The position numbers and the translations under genes are program-made. A stretch of 64,000 nt of DNA from Callipepla californica brunnescens. Taxonomy: Eukaryota > Chordata > Aves > Galliformes > Odontophoridae. Positions 47,401 to 59,400 of this stretch are shown here, in pieces; position 1 is the first letter of the stretch; each line of letters begins with the position of its first letter. The DNA is taken from positions 62,001-126,000 of the forward strand of contig JALIRH010000076.1 in the NCBI GenBank assembly GCA_023055505.1, given 5' to 3'. Below the pieces are notes generated by a model. That model was not told the DNA's origin and searched no databases. It saw nothing but the letters and a program-made list of their open reading frames with translations.

Positions 47401-50400
47401 GTTTTTTTCTGTGCCAGTTAGGTGAGAGCTGGTATCATTTTATGGAGTGCTCTGTCCTGAATTTCCGTGCTCAGACAGAGAGGAATCTGGGTCAAGATCA
47501 GCATAGCTGAGAAGCTGTCATTAGCCAAACAAAAGGTGTCAGTTTGAGTCACTACGTTGGAACAACTAGCTAACATCTGAGGGGTGATGTCTGAATAGGA
47601 CAGGCATGAACAGCTCAGACATCTCTCTGTTTTTTGAAGTATGTTGGGTGTTGGTACGGCGGTAAAGGTCGAACCTCTACTGAGAATTAGCTCTATCAAA
47701 TAGTGTTATTGTGCTCTTTGTTATAGTTTCCATGGAAATGGATAGGAGACATTGCTTTCAGAGCGATCTACTATCTCTGTGTACTTGTTGTATATATGTG
47801 TGCAATCTTTTAAATCCTCCTTTTACCTGTAGCAGCTCTCCTGTCCTTTGTGCTGCAGTCTTTAGAAAATGAGTTTGTTTATTTCACAAGGGAGCAGTTA
47901 GTTAGTGCTCCCTGGCACTGCGCAGGGGAGCGGTAAGGGAGGATGTGCACCTGCTGTACAGATTGGAGTCCGACATGATTTTGTCCATGCAGGTGGTAAG
48001 TGTGTGTGGGGTCGCTCCCCAAACCCCAACTTGTTGCGTTTTTGTTATAAACACAGCAAGTCCAGGCCTGTGCAGAGCAGTGCAGGTGGCAGAAGACAAA
48101 GCCAAATGAGATTTTGCTCATGGAGGGGAAGGGGCATCTAAGGCAGGATTTGTGGTAATATTTGGACAAAGAGAAACAGGGTGAGCAAAAAGGCTGCTGT
48201 GGACCAGTCGCTTTCCCTAATCTAGGTGAAAGTGCCGCTGTGTGCTCCCCGCACTATCTCATCCGCAGCTCAGCGTGCTCAGCCCGCAGCCTGCTAAGCG
48301 CACGGTGAGAGGCCGTTCCGTGCACCTCGCGCTGCAGGCCTCGGGAGGGGTCTCTCCAGCCCCGCTTTTATTTGGCTGCTTTGAGCTGGAGGAAATTTCA
48401 AGGCTGTCCTACATCTTGGAGCTAGAAACGGGAGCCAGTGGAACACTGTGCCTGCAGGAAGGAAGGAACTGAAGTGATGGGTGCACAGTGTTTGTGTGGT
48501 TTCTGCTTGCATGTGGCAAAGAGGGGTAAATATTTGTTTGCTGACTGTGCAAATACCATTAGAGGGGGGGGAATAGACTTCTCTTTCTTTTTCTTGCCTT
48601 CTTGACCTTTCTTTCAGTTTTTCTGTGTCTAAAGCCTTTGTCAGGTGGTTACATCCTGCAGCAGAGCCCCTGAGCTCTGCAGACAGGGATTGTAGTCTCA
48701 AGGTGATGAGTTTTGTACTGTGGATGCTGCAGCTGATCTCCCTTCTGTGTGCTGAGTAATGTGGGGCACTTGCAGGGGCTGAGGTCTGCCTGGGTGGGAA
48801 GGAGAGCAAAACCTCTCTCTTGCAGCCTGACTGGGCAGTGACAGAGAGAAGGGCTACAAGTGGCTTGCTGGAACATTTTCTTTGTACTCGCTAAAAACTA
48901 GATGAATGCCTCTACCTTTCTCCTTGGGTCTGTGTGTTGTCTTCTATCTTAAAACAACTATTAAATGTCAAGTACAAGTTGTTTTTTTTTTTGTGTGCTG
49001 CTGTTTACGTGGCTTTGTTTTCCTTTGACAGGGAAACGCGTGCTGCGAAGGAATGCACTGACCCGTGTCCCTGCCCGCTCGATCCAGACCCCGTGACCAC
49101 TGACACTAAGCCCAAAAAACTCGATCCAGACGCCGTGACCACTGACACTAAGTCCAAAAAACGTACATGGCTGGGACGAATTAAGTTAAGACTGAGGACC
49201 AGGTGAGTGTACACATCTGCATCCCTGTCTTCTGGCTGTGTTTGATCTCTGCTGTCCTTGGAGGGTGACTGGCAAACTTTTCTTCCCTCTAGTGGGAATG
49301 CTGGACTAGAATATCATGAATTCCCAGCATCTGTGGAACTAGGTGGTGGAAGAGGGCCAGCACAGTTTCGTAACCTCATGCCCACCTATTCCTGAGGTTT
49401 CCTTCCCTCTAGCATAGGGAAGTGAAAGGAATTGACCTTTTGTGCCTTGAATAAAGCATCAACTTTTCTTGATTTCAGTAACATTTACATAGGGCTGGGT
49501 GTAAAAATGCTGCTCCTTTGTAAACGTGTAAAAATGTTACTGCTTTGGCTGCTGAAGTGCCTGAGGATGACTCACTGGGAAAGGGTCCGTGAAGAGTGTC
49601 CTTTCTTGTCAAAAGCTTTGTCTCTTATGGTAAAGTTCATTGGAGGTGGGGGATTAAAATATCTCCGTAGCCCTCACAATAAGCCTGCAGCATCTCCCCA
49701 GATTGAGTTGCCTGGCTTTCCTAAGCCACAAGGCTTCTTCCAAATCTGAGAGTTTTAATGGAAGTTTGGCATTCATGACAAGCCTGCTGAGAGCCTATAT
49801 CCATTTCTAAGTAAGTAAATATCTTCAGAAGTCAGCCTCCTGACTTGCTCTAGATCCAACAGAGTTGTGGCAGAGCCTTATTTCCTTCCTATGTGTGTGC
49901 AGGTTAGGGCCAAATTCTGCAGTGTTTGCTCAGGCGAAGCTTTTCTTGGCAGCAAAAAAAGCCTTTTGCATCAGTTAGATTGTATTCTGGATTACCTCCT
50001 CGATTTTTGTGTCTCAGTCTTCTGAGATTTATACCATGAAGTCTTACGTAGCGACTTTTGTTGGCAGCTTTGAATTCAGAGCAGACCTTGACCTGTTTGA
50101 AGTCAAGAAGCTTCACTGATTTCCCATAGCTGGAGGAGATGTTATTACTGAGCAGCTGAGGAAGGAATGTGATGTGTCAAGTCACACTCTGCTCTTAAGA
50201 GCAAGGATGTGCATCTGGAGGAAACTCACTTGGTGGAGTTGTTCTAGCTTTTAGGCACTGCAGTCGGTTATGGATCCTGACCGTGCGCAGCCTCAGTGGC
50301 TGCAAAAAGAAGGGCTCAATGTTCATGTTTTGTTTTCCTCCAGCTGGGAGTTTGCACCATGAATGACATATCTCTCAGATGGAGCAGATTTTAGAGGCTG

Positions 50401-53400
50401 AAATTTCTCCTTGAGAAAGTTTTATCGGGGACAAATTTATCTGTGATTTGGGTGCGGCACTCCGACACTCCTGAGGTGTGAGACCCGTAACAAATTTTGG
50501 AAAGAAGCTGCCATGCATACACCACCTTTCTATAGCAGTGAGTTATTCAGGCTGTGCTTACTGTGAATCCTGCTTGCCTGTCGATTTAATAGCAGATATC
50601 TGCAGAAGCTCCAGAGTTTAGCATTTCACTTGGATTCATTTGTCTTTGGATGCAGAGCCAATGTTTTCCTTCATTTTTCCGGCAGTGTTGGAGGCTGTGT
50701 CTGCATATCTCAGTGGCTTAACTCGCATTGAAGCTTTGGTTACAAGCAGGAAGTTGCTTTAATGCCATTGTGTGCATGTGTGCATGCAGAGCCTGTGTGT
50801 CTCTGTCCTGCCTCCTGCTCGGGGATCACCTGTGTGTCTGCAACACAAGATAGAGATCATGTGAACTGTGGCGCTTCCCCTCTTGGCTTAAGCTTGGTTA
50901 GGATTTGGTTACCCTTAATCCACATTTCCAGGATCAGGTAGGTGTGGAAACAATGCAAGGTTGTCCGCACTGAGCTGGTACGGCATGTCTTTGGACTTGC
51001 ATTCACAGCTTCATTCTCCACGTGTTGTATTGTTACAAGGATGTTGGCCCAAAGGGTTTAAAAGATCTGTGGCTCAGGGGATTGGCTGTGCAGATTCTTG
51101 CAGCTTTATACTGACCAAATCAAGGTCTAATGTGCTTTGCTTGTGATCATCCAGTGTGCTTTCCCAAGCAAGAGATTAATGGTGGGGACTCATACTGCTC
51201 CAAAGTACAAAGAGAGTCTTAAAATCCTTGCAATGGAGAAGGCAAGAACAAACAAATTTTACGATTATTAGTAATAAACAGTTTTGTCAACTTTCCATCC
51301 TGCAGTGTTCATCTTCATTGTTTCTGTGGGCAAGGAACATAACAAGAGAGCTCTTGTTTTAAACATGTCTACAAATGAAATGGTAAAATATTGCTTGGAT
51401 CAGCTCTCCCCCTGTAAAATTGCACTGCAGCTCTCCTTCAGGTTGTCCTGTCACAACAAATGTCAAAGGGAAAAAATGTCTCTTGTTTTGAGAAAGTAAT
51501 TTTCCCTTCTGAAACCTGCATGGAAAACCTCCTGGTGAAATGGTTCTGCATCTCAGTTTCTGCTATAATTTTTCTGTTGAGCAGAGCATCAGCTGTTGCC
51601 TTTGAATTTCTGCCAATACAGTCTGACTTCAACAATCAGTTTTTACCTTGTCCATTTTCCTGTATCTTTTCGGTGCTAGGAGTCCTTGTTTGCTATCTGT
51701 TTTCTAGCTCTGGAGGACATTTTAACCTGTTTACTAATTTATTCAGGACATGCTGCAGGTTTGAAGATGTGTTATATCCTCCTTGTGAGCTCATGCTGTG
51801 TAGGTGTAGGCTGTCCTGGAGGCTGTCACGTTTGGGTCTTCAGTGATGCGCAGCCCAAAGGCTGGGGCAAAGGAGAGTGTGTGGCATATTTGATTGTTGA
51901 GGAGACAGAAGTGAGTGTGTTTCAGATGTTGCTTTTAGTTTCTTCATGTTCATCGTCCTTGAACGAACTGGTCTATGGTTGACATGCAAAATCCTTCTGC
52001 TTTTACCTAGGCGGAGTGGAAATCCGGACCAACCTCCCTCCTTGCATTCAAGCGAACTTTCAGAGAACCAACCCGATCCCAGCATGATGCAACTATCTCA
52101 GGGTATGCTTGGCACCCCTTGGCTTCAGTCCTACCACTCCAGGTAAGCACTGCACAGCTGTGGTTGTGTGCTGCATAGGCAGAGGCACAGAGCCACCAGC
52201 TTTTTTATTTTAGCTTTCACGCTTTTACATTCCATCCATAGGCACGGAAATGAGGATTCCAAAGTAGCGTGCTTCTAAACCCCAAATACTGTGCCACTGT
52301 TTCCAGTGTCACACTGGCTTCAGGGAGGCTCTGCCTGATGCCCGAGGATCTGCCTTGATGGTGCTGACTAAACCTAGAGCACAGGAATGAAGGAAGGGAA
52401 CAAAAATTGGGTGGAAAATGTTACAAATTGCCTTCGTACAGCTGGTGGGATAACAAATGGCCAGGGTTAGGATTGGAGTTAGGAGGACTTTGTTTCCTCT
52501 TTGGTTACCCAGATGAAGTGGCCATGTATTTCTCAATTAAGTGCTCTGTGAGGTGATTAACACCTATGCAGCTAATTGCTTAAAAAATTCCCCTTCTCAG
52601 CAAGGAGAGAGCCCACCGCCCGTACGTTAAGGTGACCATCTCTGCATCCAGATTCAGGAGCTGGAGTCCTGCTCTGCATCCCGTGGCTTGCTCCCATGGA
52701 GAAAGGCAACACAGTTGTTACCCTAGCCGAAGAACAAAAATAAAAAAATAAAACTAGCCAGTAAGGAAAAGGCACATGTTTCCCTGGCAAAGCAAAAGGG
52801 TTTCAGGAGCAGGAAATTCTCTTTCTAGCTACTGGGATTTAAACATCATACCTTTTGCAGATAGGAACAATTCTTGGCAGAGGGGTGGGAAGGGAAAACT
52901 TGTCATTAAAAAAAGTGAGAGCATTGTTACAGAAAAAAACATAAGTTCCTCCCTGGCCTGAAGCACAGATCATCCTGTAACGTGTTCATTTCCCACCTGG
53001 GGGCTTTGCTTCCCAGCTGCAGCTCCTGCAGAGCCTTTGGCAGTTTGTCTGTGTCTCCTGGGAGCTTGGAGAGGAGTATGGGGAACATCTAGTGGTCAGC
53101 TGGTTATGGCTGCACAGGGCATTGCCAGGGAGATTTTTTTTTTTTGTCTTGACTAACTTAGTGGTAGATGTAACGGGTAAAGCAGCTTTATCCTGAGTTT
53201 TGCAAGAGCTATTTCTGCTTATCTCTGTGTTCCTCTGCATCTCTGCAGAGCTGCTGCATTTTACTTCAGCCAGGGGAATCTTCACACGTATTTGTGATGT
53301 CCCCTTGCGAGGTGTAGAGGAACTGTGGCCAGCACAAGGAGCTCCCTTCCAGCTGATAAAAAGCTCTTCATTTGAATGCATCTCTGGAGGCTGTGAGTCC

Positions 53401-56400
53401 TCTGCCAAAACATGTCTTGGAGCAGGTGCCAAGGTGCACTCAAACTTGTACAGCTTCATGTGAGGAGGTTGGGAAGGCTTCCTGGTCTGTTCCCACACTT
53501 GCAAGTGTCCCCAGCTTGCACAGACACATGCACCTCTTCTCTGTCTTGTCAGCTTAGTGTTTTTTTTTCACAGCAAACAAACTATCCTTGGGACAGCTGA
53601 ATTTCCAGGAAGCCTGCCAGGGCATAGCCTTCCTCTCCATAAAAAGGAATGAAATGGGAAAAAACAGGAAGAGATTACATTCTGCCCAAAATGCCTCATA
53701 TGCTCCTCTCCTCCTCCTTGGTGGTGTCGGCACTCATTCAGCTTTTCAAGTGCTTCGGATAGGTTTGATGGGTGGAGTTGATCCTCCCTGGCTCCAGAGA
53801 TGCTCTTTTTCTCTGTCTGTGTTTCTCTCCTCCCGCCTCTTGGTGGTAAATAAGAGCCATGTGTTGCAATGTCAAGCAGTTCCTCTTAGTGAACTGAGAT
53901 GACTGCAAACGGGGGATGGAGCAAGGCCCAAATATGGGTTTTCATCTGCATGTCTCAAAGCTAAACATCTTGCTTCTGAGCTCACTTAAAAGTTGTTGTG
54001 CCTCTTCTCTGCTAACAGTGGGTTCTTCTCTCACTCTTCCCCAGGTCCTCAACCAACGATCTCCCTGGTTATGAGCATGGCTGTATGAGGAGAAGCCCTG
54101 ACCAGTACGGTTCCCAGGGCAGCATGGAAAGCTTGGACCACTCCTCCCCTGCCTACCAACCTCGTCACCTGTCCCCAGCCAAATCAAGCAACGGCATTGA
54201 CCAGCTCTCTCACGTGCACAGCAAGAGAGACTCAGCCTACAGTTCCTTCTCCACCAACCCCAGCATTCCTGAGTGCACCGCTTCACCGTTCAGCAAGGAG
54301 CACTCCTCTGCAGACAGAGTGGGCAAACACTGGCCAAAAAAACAAATAAGGAAGGGTGTGGGAAAGGGGGCAACGCATTGCTCTGTGCTGAGGAGGTCAT
54401 GTGGGAGAAAATACTAACCACTTCAAAAGCAGGCGTAGCATTTGCTTTCGTGTCTCATAATAGTCTGGTGTCTTATGGCTTAGAGAGTCAGATTCACAAG
54501 GCTATTTCAGCTCAGAAATTTTCCTGGTTTTAGATTAGATGCCTAAAGAGGAGCTGGGTTCGGCACTATAGTTTTCAAAAAAATGACTGCAAAACTCGTT
54601 GACGTTTTTCAACACATCTGCTTGTGACTGGAGCTCCTGACCTCTGTGCTACCCAGCATCTCTCTGCATCATTTTCCTCCTGATGTGGCACTGAGTCTGG
54701 GCACAGTTTGTTCACTGTCCAGCCTTTCTGATTAAGGCTGTTTTAATGATACCTCAGCTTCTTCCTTGTGTGTTGAAGCATCAGTGAGCACCCAGCTTCC
54801 ACTGGTGTATTTGGGCATGTTTTTGGAGGAGGCAGTGCCTAGCTAAGAGTGTTGTGTGGTACTTGCTGTGGCTTTGTAGCAGGAAGCATCAGTGTTTTGT
54901 TACTTTCTTTCATTCCTTGCTGATAATGTTGTCTTTGCACTCCAGGACCTGCTGAGAAAAGAAGGCAGTGAATTTGGTGCCGTGAGGAAAGATCCTTCCT
55001 ATATGAGCAGTGCAAGAGCCAGGTAGGTACATGTTGTAGTCCCCTTTATCACTTCAGGATCAGCTCTTGTTACCCAGATGCTAGCAGCAGTTGTGATGTG
55101 CTGTCTGTGTTAGTGGGTGGCTAGAGGCAAGCAGTTATGAGCATGCTCTGCTCAATGGAAGGAGTTGTCATGCGCTTTTTTTTCTGCTGAAGACATCAAC
55201 TCACTCTAAATTCTTCCTCCATGATCATATTGTCTTAGAGTGTTCCTGCAGCAGCAGACAAATCATGTACCTTCCAATGTCTGTGATCTACTGCTAGAAA
55301 TTATCAGAACTGAAGGACTCCAAAGGAAGAAATACCATGATGTCCCTCTCTGTCTGGATTTCTCCAGTCCCTGGTGCTGCCTCCCCAGAAATGAGTGAAC
55401 ATCTGTGTGGACTAAAACAGGGAGATCTCATTTATCTGGGAGCTTTGCATTTAGCCTGCTTTATTTTGTGTAAGCAGCATATTTTGCTCAGCAACAGGAG
55501 AGACAAAAGCTTTTAAAAATAGAAAAGTGTCATCGTGAAACTCATCATATTAGGATTTATATAACTATCTATTTAGCAATAGCTTGTTTTGAAGCTAACT
55601 AGGACTGAAGTTGATCTTGCTGTATTTACATTTAAGTACTAAATAGATGCGTGCTTCCCCTAAGCTCTCAGTGACCAAGCTGCTAACTCATATTACAGTA
55701 AAAACCATCAAGAGAGACCAAAATCATTACTCACAAAGGAGCTCTGTTTCTCTTACAAACTTGCAGTAAATGTTGTCCCACTCTGTTGTCACACTGGGAT
55801 TTAACAGTGCTGTCTCCAAAGGTTTTACTCTGCAGCTCTGAAACTAGGGGAAGGCTCCTAGTCTAGCTGGATCTTACTTTTGTCTGGCTGGCAAATTTTT
55901 TCTTCCTAAGAAAACATAAATATTGTTTTAAAGGAACTTGTTCTGCCTTCAGGCTTGACCTTTTATGACTGCCTAAAATGCACCCTTTCTCTTCAATTTA
56001 GAATAATTTTTTCCTTCTTTTTTTTCCTTGAGAGAACAGCTCTTTCAGTTCATTCTGCCTCCCCACATGTTCTAGGGCTGGCATTTCAGGGTAGGGCTTA
56101 GGGTAGATGCCCAGCTGACCTAACTCAGCACAGCTTCCCTTACTCCCAAGGAAGGAAGGGGGATTCTTCCTTCAGGGAAGAATCTGGCTAGGGCTTTCTT
56201 AACATGAAAAGGCCATATCAAGTGTGGACTGCTCAAGCTGGTATTCCCAAGTGCTGAGACTCAGTGTCCCCAGCTCATGGGCAGAAAACAAACTGACTGT
56301 CACTCACCGGTGCTTTCTATTGTGGAATGATAAAATGGCAGCATACAGATTGAGGGAATGGAATGTTTCCGGTGTCAGTAGCTTCACAGTGTGGGCAAAG

Positions 56401-59400
56401 TAAGAGACAGAAATTAGTGTATGAGAAGGAAAACTTAGGCCTTCATCATCTGTTCACAAAGATCCCATGTAGAAAGTTTTATCTTCATCTCATGGAATTT
56501 TTCTGTCCATAGCAGCTTCAGAAGATCTTACAAATCACCGATCAAGAGGGAGATATCAATGTTTGGTGTCACTGATTATCATCGGCCCTTCTCACCGTCT
56601 TTATCAAAGAGGAGGAATTCTTCACCTGCTGTGGATAAGCAGCACCTAACAGCTACTTCTTCTGAAGGGGCTCAAAGCTCTAACAAAGAGCCCCCAACTC
56701 AACCTAAAGGCAATCATAGAGTATCAGCAGTTATCACCAGAGAGTCAGAAAATGGCAGTTCAGACTCCGGGACGCTTGACACATCCCCTCCAGTGAAGAC
56801 AAAGCAAAAAAGCCCAGAGGATATTAAGTCAGAGGCTTTAGCAAAAGAGATTGCCCATAAAGACAAGTCTCTGGCTGATATCCTGGATCCTGACTCCAAA
56901 ATGAAGACAGCCATGGACTTAATGGAAGGGCTCTTCCCCAGTGGAACCGGCTTGCTGAAGGAGAACAACATGAAAAGGAAGATGACACAGAAGAAAGCTA
57001 GCAGCGCAGTAGCAGAAGATAACATGTAAGCACTGTTCGTTGTGGCTGTGGGTTAACATTGCAGCAGCACTCCCTTCCTTGCTGTCAGGGATGAGCTTGT
57101 GCAGAATTATTCCTGTTCATTGTAGATGGACAGTGGCAGAGGGTGAGTTTCTCTGGTCACAGGAGCAAGGACTGGCAGGGCATTTCTGAATGACCTTTCT
57201 CATCAGTTCTTCTGTAGCTGAGTTCCCTTCTCCAGGATGCATAGACAGCAATGCTGAATTTGGTAATGGGGCAAGAAGTGAACCATACCGAGTAAAATCA
57301 GGACCAAAACAGTGGCGAGCAAAAAGAAAACAAAGGGCCTAGTTGGAAGGAGAGACGGGGGTGCTTTATTGCATCCAGATGCAAAGATCAGCCCAAGTCT
57401 TGCAGTATGGCTGCTCAAAGATTCTCAATTGCTAGCTGGAGAACAACACAGAAATAAGTTGTAATGCGTGATGCCAGTCTGGCCATCTCCAGCTGAGCTG
57501 TGCTGGTTTATCTACAGCAAAGATCTGGCCCTGTTCAAAGCTGTCAGCCAGTTCAGTATTTAAACAAAGCAGCTGTGCTGTTCCACACGGGAGTGATGGA
57601 AGCAGCTGACATGCACCCTCTGATGGTGAGAATCAGTCAGTTCCTTTCTGGTTAATAACACAGAGAGTACCAAACAGGTTGTGCTGAAAGACACTGATCT
57701 AGGCATGGGAAAAAGTCAGGCTGATCCTGAACTCCTTCTTCTTCACTGTGGTGTAGGAAAGAAGAAAAGGAAGCTCCTGCGAATGTTTCAGCACCCAAAG
57801 CACAACTACTGAATAAAATCAAAGACTTGCCGGAAGAAGTAGGAGAGCAGGAGGAGAACATGCTTGACATCAATGAGAAGAAGGTAAATTCAAAGTGCAC
57901 ACCACCACTTCCTGGTTACATTCATGAAATAATAACAAACCATAAAGTGCATTTCTGTTTGAATTCAGCATTTGGCTGATACAGCCCTGGGGTGCGTGGG
58001 GGTGGATGCGTTTAGGCTGCTTGTCAAGCTTCATTAAGGTGATCTAGAGAGCAAAGCGGGCTAATCTGCCTGCACATTTGAGTACAAATCACACGCACAA
58101 CTGTGACAATGGCCTGTACTGTGCAAAGGCTGAGTGTATAAGTTGTAAGAGGCAGCCACTGTCCCACAGCAAGACAGGAAAAGGAAGAAGTGAAACTTCT
58201 GGAACTGTGTTGGTTGGTGTTTGGGATTCTAGGAGGGTCACTGATTAATGAACACATAGTCCCCATCCAGCTCCCAGGCCTTCAGAACAAAGGTACATCA
58301 CTCTTGACAGACCTGTGGCCTCCTGCTAGCAAGGACTGGAGAGCAGGCCTGCACCTTTTGCAAAGCTTCTGCAGCAGGGACGAGTGACTGCCAGCTCTGA
58401 GCAATTTGGGCCTCCTGAAAACCTGCTGAGGTTAATGCCAGACTTTGTGTCCAGCCCACAGAATCCTATGATAGGATTTTTTCCCCTGCCACTGTAGTTG
58501 TTGAAATTGGCTCTAACCTTCTGCTTCTTAGGAGCTCTTAATTATAGTCAGTTGATAAGGATCTCAGATCTTTCTTTTGGACATTGGCATCGTAGGCAAA
58601 GGGGAAGGCAAGTACTGTTTCTTTTCCCTGAATGTTACCTGTCATATTGAGGAGAGAATCTAGATGAAGGAATTTCAGCTATCCCCTATCCTAGCAGGTG
58701 GGATCTCTCCCACTGAATGCTCCACATGAGTTACCAGTCAACCCTGCAATCTGACATTTGTTCTAAGAGCATATGCTCACACTGTTAAGTTTTTGCATAT
58801 AGGAGAAGCTGCTGGTAGACTGTAGTGCAGCCAGAGAAGCACACTCCAGAAGATGTGCACAGTATACCATCTAGTGGTGTCTGCCTCAACAGTACCGTTT
58901 GCTTCCCCGCTGCAAAAGCAGCCCCCAGCCTGACCTGGATTTAAAGATACTCTTTCCTTTGAGATAGAACACTTTTGTGTTTGAAACTACCAGCAGTTTT
59001 GATGGAAAGAAGGCAGTGTTAGTAAACTTTGGGAAAATACTTTCAGCCAACCTTGTGATTTGCTTCTATTTCATCCTGCAGTGTTAGTATGCTGAGTAGA
59101 TGAGCATACATAGGTGCTTCATCAGTGCATAAATTGAAGAAACTAAGCATAACCCATCCCTTCCATCAAGAGCTTTTCCTACTTTCGACACTGTTGCTTC
59201 CAACTGAATACAAGCATTGCAAGCCCTGGGCCACAGACCTTTGCTTCCTAACAGAAGTTACCATCTCCAGCGCACCTGCAGCACTGCTGCTTCTAGCGCA
59301 GCTGAACCCTGGGGGCCTCCTTTTCTTCAGCAGTGAAACAGTTGCCTGAACTGTTACAAAATGTGTGTGCACTTTGTATTTCAGTGATCAGTCACTAAGT

